Assembly: GCA_011319805.1 (NCBI GenBank)
Contig: SJRY01000066.1
Coordinates: 62,001-126,000 of the forward strand
Length of the DNA stretch: 64,000 bases
Direction of reading: 5' to 3'
Source of the DNA: Macrocybe gigantea
Lineage: Eukaryota > Basidiomycota > Agaricomycetes > Agaricales > Callistosporiaceae
Below the pieces are notes generated by a model. It was given only the letters and a program-made list of their open reading frames with translations, was not told where the DNA came from and searched no databases. Shown here piece by piece: positions 9,190-20,984 of this stretch. Within the stretch, counting starts at the first letter, position 1, and every line of letters begins with the position of its first letter. The position numbers were made by a program, and so were the translations under genes.

Positions 9190-12100
9190 ATGCCAGTGAC
9201 CTCGACTCAGCCGACGAACAATGTATTCGACGATGATGATGATGAAGGCTGGCAGGACATGCCCATCGTCCGAGAGGACACTTCCACCAGCGGGCTAGAC
9301 GAGGAAGATCAGAAGAAGTACCACTATGTGCCTCCTGCAAAGGGCGGCAGCACGACGAATGCGACGGGCAACTTGCTCGATATAGATGATTGGGGGAACG
9401 ACTGGCGATCCAAAGTCGATCAGAACGAGAGCGAGTATACGAGACTGCGGGTGTCCGAAGAAGACGAGGCGGACGAGGTCCATCTGCGCACCAAGTACCT
9501 CTTTGATGAGGACAAGGCGATGACTCCTCTGAGCCAGATGCAAGCCACCAAAAATCTCCTCACAGAAGCTCAGCGAATCGCCTATGTCGGTCTATGTGCG
9601 CTAACGAGTCGGGAGATGGCTCAGGAGCTCAAGCGGGTGAATCGAAAGGAGCTGAAGGCATCAGTGGGCAACTTGGAGCTCTGGGCGTTGAAGATCATGG
9701 GCCGATTGTACTATCATATGGAACTCGAGACTGCAGGTAAGTGGTTGTCGTCCACGAATCCATCGACTTGCTGAACATCGCCCATCACGATAGAACAAAA
9801 AATGATTGAAAGTCTCGCTGACCATGGTGTACAAGCGATGGATTTGGTTCCCGCTCTTATGACGACTCGCACCGTAGCCAATCCGGAATACGACCCGGAA
9901 GAGGCCCGCCGGCAAGCGGAAGACACCCAACGACGAGCAGCAGAGGAGGATGGCGAATCGACCTCTGACAAGACGCTCGTAGAAGAACCGTCACCTACAA
10001 CTCCGACCCCTAGCAAAGCGAACGGGACTCCCCACCATTCGCACGCTTTATCCACTTCCTCGACCAAAACCTCTTCCCCCCTGCTCCATACCAAACGACT
10101 ACTCGAGTTCTCAATGACACATCCACGTCGACTATTCCTGGCGTGTCTACCTCTCTATCTGCAGCGGATGAGAAAGTCACCCTGGACATCCGATGGACCG
10201 TCCTATGTGACCTCTTTCTGATTTTAATCGCGGACAGTGTATACGACGCCAGATCACGCGTTCTACTCGAACGAGTCGCCTCGAAACTGGGGCTCGGTTG
10301 GCTTGACGTAGTGAAATTCGAGAGTCGTGTGACCGAAGCACTTGAGATTCAAGAAGACGTAGAGACAATGGAAAACAGGGACGTCATCGAAGGTCAGAAA
10401 AAGGCCGCAAGAAAGAGGCGATATATGATGCTTGGCTTGGCCACTCTTGGTATGCACGTCCTTGCAACCAGTTTCTTTCTTTCCCCCCCTCACTCCTTGA
10501 GACAGGTGGTGGACTGGTCATTGGTTTGTCCGCCGGTTTGTTAGCTCCGGTGATAGGAGCTGGTTTAGGCGCTGCGTTCACAACCATCGGCATATCGGGC
10601 ACGACTGGTTTTCTCGCTGGAGTCGGAGGTACCGCTGTCATCACGACAGGAGGAGTATTGACGGGTTCCGGCATCGCCGTTCATGGCATGGCTAAACGCA
10701 CGCAATACGTGAGAACTTTCGATATCTTGCCATTGCACAACAACAAACGCGTCAACTGCATACTGACCGTTCCAGGGTGTGTCTCGACAGCTTTCCCTTG
10801 TGGGAAAATTCTGACGTTGGATGATCGGCCACCGTTTATTTCAGGTTCATGAATGGGATCCACGACGACGTACGGCTACCATTTAGCGTCCTTGACCCGA
10901 TTGTCGGAGACGTCTTCAGCGTGCTATGGGAGCCGGAAATGATTCGTGAGACGGGTAGTGCTCTGAAGATTTTGACGGGTGAAGTTCTCTCGCAGATTGG
11001 AATGACTGTTCTACAGGCAACCGTCATGTCGGCGCTGATGAGTGCGCTTCAGTGGCCTATCAGTATGTTCTGACACGTTCGTGGCTCCGAGACGATCCTC
11101 TAACGAACGGGCATCAGTTCTCACCAAACTAGGTTACCTGATCGACAATCCATGGAACAATGCACTCGACCGTGCACGGGGCGCTGGCCGCGTGCTAGCA
11201 GACGTCCTCATACATCGGCATCTAGGTGTTCGCCCAATCACGCTGATAGGATTTTCTCTCGGTTCTCGTGTGATCTTTTACGCCTTGCTCGAGCTCGCGA
11301 AGCAGAAAGCGTTCGGCATCGTCCAAGACGTGTTCCTCCTCGGCGCAACCGTGACCGCTTCGACGCGCACGTGGTGTGAAGTCCGTTCCGTCGTTTCTGG
11401 GCGATTTGTCAATGCGTTTGCGCGCAACGATTGGGTTCTCAACTATCTGTTCCGCGCCACCAGTGGAGGAATCGGTACGGTGGCCGGATTGAGACCTGTT
11501 CAGGAAGTGCCCGGCCTGGAGAACGTCGATGTTACAGACAAGATCGCGGGCCATATGAGCTATCGCACCTTCATGCCTCTGATATTGGACCAGCTCGGTT
11601 TCCCTGTGTCCTCGGACTACTTTGATGAACCGGAGGTACGTGACTTGTGGCTTTCTTGTATGGCTATGCCAAGGTTGACCGTCTCTGCTCCGTGAAGGAA
11701 CCCGAGTTTTCTGAAGACCGAATCGTGGAAAAAGAGAGGATGAGGTGAAAAAGAAAGGCTGGTTTTCGAGAAAGAGGAAATCCACGATGCCGCAGAAACC
11801 TGTTTCGCGGCCGCCCTCGGCAGCTACGTTTGGAAAACTTACTCCAACGCGTAAATCAACGTCATCGGAAGATGGACTACCGCCTAGAGAGCCGTCCAGT
11901 GGACCGTCTACTCCCACTAAAGCGGAACATGTCCCTGGATCCGGTCCACCGACGCCTCCCAACGAGCCGGGCACTCCTAGTCACCTGCCCGTTCGCGCTG
12001 GATTCGATTTTGACGCAATCAGAGCGATGTTGAAGGACTCTGAACACGAGGTCGAATTAGGAAAGGTTCCAGCTACCGAGCGTCTGGACACAGTTCGCCC

Positions 12101-12698
12101 TGTCGATCTCGAGACGCCCCATATCAACCGCGTTGAAATGGTGACATCTGAACATCACGCTACCTCCGAAACCCGTTCGGCCATTCCACCAGCACAACCT
12201 TCACAATCGTCCAGCACCGCCACTTCGGAACACCTTTCAAACACCCTCTCAAGCGCGCTGTCACTTGGCGACGAACGTGACGATGACGACGATTCCGATG
12301 AGGAGAGAGCTTATCAATCACATATCGGGCCTTCTTACGGCGATGCCTCGGTCGTGACTACTCCTCGTCCGCCTTCGGGTAATTTTTCATCCTCGACTTC
12401 GACGATGACCGGTCTCAACTATGCAGCCACCTGGAATTCCTCCAACGCATCTAACCTTCACTCGTTTGACAATAATATTTACGATTTCAACAAGTCATTA
12501 ACTTCACCATCGTTTGCATACCCTTCATCCTCCCTGAGCACCAGCACCTTCCCATCGTATCCCCCGTCCGACGGCGGGCTGTCCTTCGGCGGCGTGGATG
12601 GGTCCATAACGGTGCCGAACCCGGATCCATGGCAAGTCCCTGCAGAGCTGGACAAGAAGAAGGCAGCGGACGTTCTGAACTCGAATCCCTGGTCCTGA
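9190..12698 (+). CDS. DUF726 family membrane hydrolase-like protein (TMCO4/Mil1-like)
   Basis: Large protein of about 1,050 residues. Clear exons are 9190-9736, 9794-10449, 10506-10776, 10845-11062, 11118-11635 and 11698-12698, with GT-AG introns of 50-70 bases. After an acidic N-terminus comes a helical region, then a Gly/Ala-rich membrane segment (GLSAGLLAPVIGAGLGAAF), the family signature KRVNCILTVPGFMNGI, and an alpha/beta-hydrolase nucleophile elbow GFSLGSRVI. The C-terminal tail is basic then Ser-rich, ending NPWS. DUF726 proteins include human TMCO4 and yeast Mil1 (linked to AP-1 clathrin traffic); enzymatic activity is not established. Frame breaks near 10050 and near 11743 look like single missing bases. 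Confidence 0.85.
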
Positions 12699-12990
12699 TC
12701 CCGATCTTGTCGCGCCTGCCTGGAAATCTAGATACAACACCTAGCATTCACGCACACCATCACAATGCATCTTCTACGCAAGCACCGTCTATTTTTTTTT
12801 TCCATCTCCTCGGAATTCTAGGTTGCTCTACCTTGGGACTTTTTCCTACTTCACCGTGTAACCTTGCCGTTTCTTCACCGATGATGTGTACATTTTCGCA
12901 CTTAATATTCAGCATGTGCCACCTACATTTCGTCTCGGGGAAGTATGCACAGATTAAAGGAGAGGATTGCGTTATCGAAAAGAAAAATAA
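12699..12990. other. 3' flank of DUF726 gene and tRNA gene
   Basis: 292 bases between the stop codon and the tRNA end. It contains a T-run and no supported frame. Confidence 0.4.
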
Positions 12991-13092
12991 TGCCTTCTGC
13001 AAGGCTCGAACTTGCGACCTCAGGATTTCGCACTGCACGTGCATCATACGTAAATATGAGACCTGCGCTCTAGCCAACTGAGCCAAGAAGGC
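12991..13092 (-). tRNA. tRNA-Met (CAT), elongator, with intron
   Basis: On the minus strand the gene starts GCCTTCT and ends AGAAGGC plus discriminator A, giving a perfect 7-bp acceptor stem. The D-arm (GGCTCAGTTGGCTAGAGC), T-arm (GCAAG TTCGAGC CTTGC) and anticodon loop CTCATAA are all present. The anticodon CAT and the U31/U39 mismatch fit elongator initiator-unlike tRNA-Met. A 28-base intron sits at the canonical place one base after the anticodon. Total 102 bases. Minus-strand orientation, between two plus-strand genes. Confidence 0.92.
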
Positions 13093-13255
13093 ATTGACGT
13101 GTTGGCTTGACGGATTAATCCATCAATTGATAATTCCGCATAGCTGGATATTATATAATTTTTAAGTCGACATTGCTAATGAGCACGCCAGACTTATCTT
13201 TCACCTCAAAAAGTCTTAAGATAACCATGGGACCACTCCCTTGGCCTTCAATATC

Positions 13256-15662
13256 ATGTCCCGAACTCATTCCCACCGCCTCAGCCAGGCGTATCGCTTA
13301 TTCTAGCTTTCAGATTCCAAAAGCCGACCTATACAACGCTCATCATTGGCACAGGCACCCAGGCGGCTTCTCGTGCTTTTTCTGCCTTGGAAGCGGGCTC
13401 TCATGTCATCGTTCTTGGTCGAGGTGATTTGGAAGCAGATTCCGCGGCATCTGAAGAGCTTCGATGGAGAGTAGAACAAGGCCAAGTGGCGTATGTCAAT
13501 TGGTACTCTCTTCTGCCGGTCTCAGTGTCGTCTCATTCACCTTCGACGCCCTGGAACGAGGATCAGGAAATAGAAGGATTGGACAGCCTTATAAAGGGGC
13601 TAAGAGAAAAACAAGGCAAGGTCATCAAGTTGGTCTGTGTTACGGACACCCTGTCGTCTTTGTCTCATGACCTCCGACTCCGCCGCACACGATCTTCGGC
13701 CACGAAGATTTATGACTTGTTTGCTGGTCGAAATATACCTGTCAACACTACAGACATGCCTGATCTCTGTGACTTTACTTTTACTTCCACTCATCGGTTC
13801 GTCTCTTCCTCCACCAATGACAACGAAGGCGAAGGCCTTCGACATGGTCTGTCGCATCTTCAAGTCGGGGTGACGACGAACGGTCATGGATGTCGACTTG
13901 CTGGGCGGATCAAGCGAGAAATTGTGGCGAAATTGCCAAAGGAGGTTGGAAGGGCAGTTGAGATGGTAGGCAGGATGCGAGCTTTGGCAAAAGAAGCGGC
14001 TTCGCAGTCGACGACATCGAAATCGGAAACGGGGATGCAGGATGGCGAAAAAGCCAGAGCAGGGACAGAGCGCGAGGAAGTCGAAGTTGACGATGAAGGC
14101 GACGACGAATTCAACGAAGACGCTGGTGTCCTGACACCTAACCGACCGGTCCCATCTCGATCAAGCAGCGACTATCAATCCGAAACGGATACAGAACGAG
14201 CAAGACGTCGTGTGAGATGGGTGGCCCAAGTCAGCGAATATTGGCCGTTTTCGAAACTAGCCAATTTGTCTGAAGCGGAAATGAACGATATCTTGTCGTC
14301 GTCGGCCCCTCAGGCAATATCATCGACACCGGATTCGATTCCAATTTCACTTCATTCCCTCGCGCTACAGACATTACCTATGCTCAAACCAGGGCGAATC
14401 CTCTTGGTGGGCTCAGGACCTGGCCACGCATCCCTTCTAACATTGGCAACTCATACCGCTCTGACCCAACAAGCCGACCTTGTCCTCTCTGACAAACTCG
14501 TTCCAGATTCAGTACTCAACGTGATACCGAAACACGTTAGGATTAAAATTGCTAGAAAATTCCCAGGCAACGCGGATGGCGCTCAGATCGAAATGATGCA
14601 CGATGCTGTTGAAGCTGCAAAGAAAGGCTTATGTGTTGTTCGCGTACGTACTGCTTTTTGACTCTGTTAGAAGACTTGTGGGATCTCATCAGTCCTCAGG
14701 CAATATCATCGACACGGATTCGATCGATTCCTTTCACTTCGCGCTACAGACATTACTATGCTCAAACCAGGGCGAATCCTCTTGGTGGGCTCAGGACCTG
14801 GCCACGCATCCCTTCTAACATTGGCAACTCATACCGCTCTGACCCAACAAGCCGACCTTGTCCTCTCTGACAAACTCGTTCCAGATTCAGTACTCAACGT
14901 GATACGAAACACGTTAGGATTAAAATTGCTAGAAAATTCCAGGCAACGCGGATGGCGCTCAGATCGAAATGATGCACGATGTTGAAGCTGCAAAGAAAGG
15001 CTTATGTGTTGTTCGCGTACGTACTGCTTTTTGACTCTGTTAGAAGACTTGTGGGATCTCATCAGTCGTACTTTCCCTAGCTAAAGCAGGAGATCAGCGG
15101 TGTACGCTCGTTCCGGTGAAGAAGTTTTATATTTCCGCTCGCAAGGTTTCGAGCCTCTGGTTATACCCGGTCTCATCCGCTTTGGCCGGCCCGCTACTAG
15201 CTGGTATACCCATCACTCAGCGAGGAGTCGCCGAGTCATTTATCGTTTGCACGGGGGTTGGAAGAGGTGGCAAGGGCGTAAAATTACCCGGATATGTGAG
15301 GAGTAGGACACTCGTGATTCTTATGGGCGTAGCGAGGCTGAAAGAAGTCGTCGACCTTGATTTCACCGATTCCCGATCCGCCGCTTACTAGTGCCGAACG
15401 TAGCAAGGGAAGACGAGACGGCGGAGAATACCCAGGTCATACGCCCATTGCTATCGTCGAAAGAGCGTCGATGCCCGATCAGCGTGTCGTTTCGTCGACG
15501 CTTGATAACATCGTTAAAGCCATGGAGAGTGTTGGCGAACAGAGACCTCCGGGCATGATCATCGTCGGTTGGGCGGTGCTTGCTCTGTGGGGTGCTGGGG
15601 ATGTGACAGTGTTAGATGAAGGTGGAGATGATAACAAGAGCGGTTTGAGGCAAAGAAATCTA
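13256..15662 (+). CDS. Siroheme synthase / uroporphyrinogen-III C-methyltransferase (MET1-like)
   Basis: Siroheme biosynthesis for sulfite and nitrite reductases: methylation of uroporphyrinogen III, with an N-terminal Rossmann domain resembling precorrin-2 dehydrogenase (IIGTGTQAASRAFSALEAG, VIVLGRG). After an acidic linker comes the methyltransferase domain, GRILLVGSGPGHASLLTL and ADLVLSDKLVP, then YARSGEEVLYFR, ALAGPLLAGIPITQRG and IAIVERASMPDQRVV. Most of the first 430 residues are open in one frame (13387-14661). The start is uncertain: ATG 13256 needs one extra base to join SFPPPQPGVSLILAF. An intron (GTACGT donor) follows CVVR. Bases 14308-14693 are then repeated with small deletions at 14694-15066. 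Downstream the frame breaks again near 15095 and 15168. I think the locus is intact in the organism and misassembled here. Confidence 0.8.
14308..14693 (+). repeat. Direct duplication within siroheme synthase gene, copy 1
   Basis: 386 bases starting CCTCAGGCAATATC and ending GGATCTCATCAGT. It spans coding sequence plus the first part of an intron. Reading frame intact. Confidence 0.9.
14694..15066 (+). repeat. Direct duplication within siroheme synthase gene, copy 2 (noisy)
   Basis: 373 bases. It is the same sequence as 14308-14693 but with several small deletions and substitutions scattered through it, including in the coding part. The duplication starts and ends abruptly, without regard to exon limits, as expected for an assembly join of an uncorrected read end. 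Confidence 0.85.
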
Positions 15663-15665
15663 TGA

Positions 15666-16270
15666 GAAGGACGAGAGGCGAGTGAGGAATTGGTTGGGAG
15701 GGTCTGCAGATGCACATTTGTGGAAGGTTAAGGAGGGCTTAGACGATGGCTGGGAAGCAATTTCATGATCTGTTGGTCTGATTCTTTCGGATATTTCATA
15801 TTTCATCATAGACAGAGGAAGGCAACATGGATTTTCAACATTTCACGAGTCATCTGAAAGTCATTGACATGCTGAATTCCTTGCGAAGCGCACAATTCGC
15901 CTATGATAGACTTCACTGTAAATCGATCGGATTCTCGTTCTAGACTTGTCGACTAAAAGGTTGTTCACGTCCAAATGTATAATACCATTCTATTAAAATG
16001 TCCACCGTTGTCACGCTCATGGTTGTAGAGCCTTTCGAAATCAATGAGATCATGAAGGAGTGATACGGCGCCGGGTTCGGGCGGTACTGAATTGCTGATG
16101 GAAAGCTCGGTTCTGGGGCAGAGGATGCTGTAACAGAGACGAGACGTGATATATTGATACCATATTTACAGCCAGAACCTGCTAGCCGCATGTTTCTACT
16201 GCTCACTGCATTCATGGGACCATATGACGAGGAAGGGTGGGCTAATCAACACGTTAAGCAACTCCTGAAA
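15666..16270. other. Convergent intergenic region
   Basis: 3' flanks of the siroheme synthase gene (plus) and the Crinkler-like gene (minus). No supported gene. Confidence 0.4.
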
Positions 16271-19200
16271 TCAGTAAACCTTCGCCCGACCCAAATCCTC
16301 TCCATGCTGTGGTGCGATTTCGTAACCGATCGTCGTGTGATAGAATTCGGGCTGAATATCCTTCAGCATCGGCCTCCGCAAAGGATCCTTCTCCATTAGC
16401 ATGTCCGACACCTTCAATATACGGTCTATATGTGTCGGAGGCCAAAACGCAACGATGTATTGAACCAAATGCCCGATTGCCCACAAATCCGCTCGAATAG
16501 CGCTATACGTTGAGTGGTCTTCAACTTCGGGTGCCGTCCAGTCCTCCGTTCCCACATAGCCGGAAACCGTGTCCTCGACGCTATGTACGCGGCACGCCAA
16601 GTCAAAGTCGATGATGTGTACGCGCTTGGAAAAGGTATCGATCACGATATTCTTCGGCTTGATATCGAGATGTGCAATTCCATGTTCATGCAGGAACGCG
16701 AATCCTTCTATCGTCTGTCGCAGCAGCTCATCGGCACCCATAGGCCAATCTCGCGTGGTAGCTCGCTGAGTGGTAACATCTTCGGCATGACGATAATACA
16801 CTTGGACGGATCGTTCGTCTCTACAATGGCTTTGACGGGAACGACGTGATTCCGAGTATCTGATATTAATTTCGACGATGTCAGGTATTTGATGATATCC
16901 AGTTCCTCATTAGATTTGTTAACGACTTTGACAATATATCGTTCATGCGACTTGCTTTCAGCGATAGCGAGATGAGGGTACTACGGTGAACATTAGCGAC
17001 ATGCGTCTGACGAAAATATATGAGAGACGTTACGTGTTTGAGATTTTCGATGATTCGGTAACCATATTGAAGCAAGCTTGCTGCATGTTCATGGATTGTA
17101 GGCAGTGTTCCAGATCCGCCATTGCCTTTGCTCGATTGCCTCCCTGCGTTTTTGCCTGATTGTCCACCATCACCACGATCTGAATTCTTGGAGGACAGGG
17201 CGTGCTTGTGAGTTTGCTTCACCAGGTTGCTGACAAGGTTAACCCAAGTCTTCTTTCCTGGGTCGAATCCATCTATTAAAGTTTGATAGATGTCAAGATA
17301 GTTGAACAGTTCGAAAAGGAATCTAAAGCAATCAAGAGGGTCCGAAAGCTTGAATACTTGGTCGTGGATCATTCCGACCTACAAAAAAATGTTAGATTTA
17401 ATCTATACATCATAAATTATCACATACACGTCTGCCATTATGTGACGGCGGTTGATAGACGAGATATCGTTCGACTTCAAACTTTTTGTTGACATAAAAG
17501 CAAGGTATGATCAAGTCTCGGTTGTTCTTTCGAAGTTCGTTGCCGACTCGGACATAGACTGCCGCTTGCAGAAGCATCCGATTCCTGTCCGTTCATCATT
17601 TAGAGAGATAGTTTCGTTAAGAACAGCCGGGCCGTAAGGTGTTTTAAGTGCGAAATCGCTTTTTGGACGTATCTTCTGCCTTCGGCATTGTCAACCGCCT
17701 GGCTCTGATTGATCTCTTGGACGATTATGATCGGTTCGACTGTGACGCCCCTTGAAAACATGAATAGCTGAACTCGTCGCCAAAACATCAATCTTACTTA
17801 TCGTAGCCTTCCAGTGTTCGGAAAACCGGATCGACAGTGAAAACGGTGAAGTGACTTTCTTTGAAGAAAGAAGACTTCGTATTGATTGTAGCGACGTTCG
17901 GAGCACAATCGATCATCGCTGCAATATAGGCGCGAATCTCATGCTCAACAACATTTGCGTCCTCCTCGACTATCTCGAAAAAATCGGAAAATCTTCGGCG
18001 CAATATAGTTTCGAGGTATCGATATTTTTCCTACAATGATAGTCAATTAAAGCTTCGATGAGATACGGATTTCATGCATTACCTGATCCCGCAAAGACAA
18101 TTTCCTCTTCTTCTTCAGGTTATAAAGAAATTGAACCACGAATTCAGGATAATCGGTGTCGCCGGATAGCACTGGTTGACCTTCGTCGAAACTGAAACGA
18201 AGATCAATATCATTTCTTGGATGTCGGATGTCATCTTCCTTCCATTGGTTGAATTTGTGAACGTGAAGAATTAGGTTGGCAACATCTCCCACAAGGTCCT
18301 TTATTCGCTCTAGCGGTTCCTGTTCTGTGTGGCGCCATAAGAAATCGGCAAGCACAACACAATTCGGTGCAACCGTTCTGCTCACCTCTTGGTTCTTCGG
18401 GCGGAGGTTTCACAATAATATGAACGCTCTCTTCCTCTATTTCACCAGGAAAGAGTGGCCCCAGTCTCTTCACAGCCAGCAATGATCGTTCATTAACGAG
18501 GTCCAGCTTTTCAAGCTGCTCACTGAAATCATCGTCGACGGGGATAGAAACCTTCCAGACATCGAGGTCGGAAGCAGGGATGTGGTCGAAAGCCGGTTTC
18601 TTTTCCTCTTTTACCGCTCTCCTCAGATCCCCCACATTCTTCGTCGCTGGAATTTCAACTGAAAAGATACGGTTGATAGGATCACCGAACACGAGACAGT
18701 TGAGTTTGAGCAGCGGCGGCAGCAGAGAATCTACACTTTGGTTGAAAGCTACCGAAATCAGAAAAAAGGCATATCAGCGCCACCGTTCTGCTCACCTTTC
18801 CTTGGTTCTTCGGGCGGAGGTTTCACAATAATATGAACGCTCTCTTCCTCTATTTCACCAGGAAAGAGTGGCCCCAGTCTCTTCACAGCGGGCAATGATC
18901 GTCCATCAACGAGTCCAGTTTTCAAGCCGCTCATAAAATGGTCATCGAAGGGGATAGAAACCTGCCAGAGAGCGAGGTCGGAAGCAGGGATGTGGTCGAA
19001 AGCCGGTTTCTTTTTCTCTTTTATCACATCTTTCAGGTCCGCCACATTCTTCGTCGCTGGAATTTCAACTGAAAAGATACGTTGATAGGATCACCGAATA
19101 CTAGACAATTGAGTTTGAGCAGTGGGAGCAGCCGCGAATCTACACTTCGGTTGGAAGCTGCTGAAATCAGAATGATTTCGAAAGGCAAGAGAAATTCACA

Positions 19201-19523
19201 CTCACCTGACGGAGCCTTAACAATGACGTCCAGGTGGTCTTCCATATGATTCGCAAAGCGTGACGATAGCATCGTGCGAAGCGATAATGGCCTCAGACGT
19301 GTTAAATCGAGCTTCTCCATGTTTTCCTCATAGCTATCATCGAAAGCGATAGAAACCTGCCGAGATCGAGGTCAACAGCGTCGATGCCTTGGAATCTGTC
19401 GCTGTCGCTGTCTATTATCGCATCCTTCAGTGCTCCTACGTCCTTTCTTGATGGAATTTCGACAGCGAAAGTGTCATCGTAATCATCGCCCTGAATCCAA
19501 CAATTAAGAACGAGTGTAGACAT
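16271..19523 (-). CDS. Crinkler-like protein: three N-terminal header units plus C-terminal protein kinase
   Basis: Multi-exon gene from ATG 19523 to a stop at 16271. Three successive units of about 100 residues each match the ubiquitin-like N-terminal header of Crinkler (CRN) proteins: each starts LNC(L/W) then (F/Q)GD, has an FAVEIP or FSVEIP strand, and units 2 and 3 carry FDHIPASDL and VSIP. Units 2 and 3 are near duplicates. A middle region of about 400 residues (18385 down to 17040) has no domain I can name. The C-terminus is a kinase: beta-3 lysine in YIVKVV, catalytic loop HLDIKPKNIV, metal motif DFD instead of DFG, and GTEDWTAPEV. In Crinklers the header targets the protein and the C-terminal domain acts on the recipient. 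Frame breaks occur near 19362, 19081 and 16748, each explicable by one missing base. No signal peptide is seen. Confidence 0.72.
18369..18763 (-). repeat. Header-unit duplication, copy encoding unit 3
   Basis: About 395 bases, highly similar to 18781-19172. It includes the complete header exon and part of the adjacent intron, so it arose as a DNA-level tandem duplication. Confidence 0.85.
18781..19172 (-). repeat. Header-unit duplication, copy encoding unit 2
   Basis: About 392 bases in direct orientation with 18369-18763. It has one G fewer in a GG run near 19081, which breaks the frame at the start of the unit relative to its twin. Confidence 0.85.
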
Positions 19524-20861
19524 GGTTGTTGATTGCACGTGTTCGAAACGCGCAGGTCATATTAGCACTTTGAATATTCCCACGCCCCTGAACAAAGCAT
19601 CCAAAACGAGATTACAGCAGTGATGTGGAAGAAGAGTACTTAATAAAAGTCCGCGCATTCACAGAAACATATGAAGAACTCTGATGTAGACAGGGTATAT
19701 AACAATGCGTGATCAAAAAATTACGCGGTATGTGCAAGACGTGCGAGCAAAACGAGTGGAATCATGCGTAAAAGGTATCCAAGAAAGTAACGTGAAAGAG
19801 TCCAGTGAAATTACGAATCGTCCACGACAGTACGAAACGGCGTGCGCAAGTTCAAGCTTCAAGGTTGGGCGACGCGATCACGAATCGCCCTTTTCGTGCA
19901 CAGGCGGCGGGTTGTCCGGCGCTTCTAGTCGCAATTCTTCGTTTTCACGTCGTAATCTCAACCTGCCTCTGCAGCTGGTTAACCGTCATGTTCGGGTTCA
20001 CCGTGCCAGGATTTTCGAGCCGAGTCAGCAGATCGCGCAAAGGCTGTCCGCCTCTGCTTCAGCCGGACATAAGGACGACGACGGGCCTGGGGCCTGCCGT
20101 GGCCACGGTTGATCCTAAAAGAGTGGCAGATCGTGAAAACTGGGATGATGCAGAAGGCAGTGCTCGAATTTTGACATAAGCTCAACCTCGACAAACCAAT
20201 CATCCGACATCGTCCCTTTTCCCAACTCTGCAAGCAGAACAATGAGGCAAGCCATCGCTTAGAAGCAAGCAGATGCCGATCAGGATTCCCGCTATGGCTG
20301 CGCCCGAGTCCGCGCGTTTATGGTTTAACATTGCAGCAATCGCCCTTGGCAGATACAGCGGGCAGTGGGGCGTGACGATGGCGATGACGATAATCCCAAC
20401 CATTGGCGGACAGTCGAACGAGGGAGCAAAGGACGAAGCACAGAAAAGGATCCGAAGCAATGCCAGCAAAACCGCAGCCTCACAAGGAAAAGAGCAACAC
20501 GCGACTTTTGACGAAAGAGCGAGCATGGCCTAGACGACTCGCATGAACAAGAAAAACGGGCGGCACCAGTGGCACAGAACAGCATCGCAGAAACAACAAA
20601 ACGAGAGTCCCGCGGTGGCCAGAAACCAAAGAACCAAAAGACGTTGCCAGCCTCTTCGCTCCGAGTCTGGACTCTCCAAAGCCCAACACGTGTCGCACCG
20701 CACTACTCTGAAAATGGCATGGCTTGAACGTTGCCACTCAAACTCCAATTCGTGTCGTGCGCACACAACCTGGATGTCGATCTCTGTAACGCCCTCGCCC
20801 GCTTCGATATCCCCTTGCCTGGATGATAGAATCGGTTATTCCAGACCAGCACAGCTCTTCA
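19524..20861. other. Intergenic region
   Basis: Promoter side of both the Crinkler-like gene (minus) and the lectin gene (plus). Open frames on either strand here are short, basic and unconserved in character. I see no gene. Confidence 0.4.
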
Positions 20862-20868
20862 TATAAAA
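20862..20868 (+). promoter_or_regulatory. TATA box of lectin gene
   Basis: TATAAAA within TTCATATAAAAAGAGC, 123 bases before the lectin ATG. The leader between them may contain a short intron ending CACATAG just before the start. Confidence 0.45.
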
Positions 20869-20984
20869 AGAGCACGATGGCGTGCCCACCCTCACAATCT
20901 TCAGAAACTCGAAACTCAAAATCAACAAGGTCAGAAAACCTGTTTCCTCACACGCCTTCACCATCTCTGACATTCACATAGCAC

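Noticed and set aside
14694..15066. A second siroheme synthase gene
   Set aside because: It is a partial noisy repeat of the upstream exon and intron, with no independent start or complete domain.
18369..19172. Repeated header units as a transposon or satellite
   Set aside because: The repeat is confined to one exon type of a coding gene and has no terminal structures.
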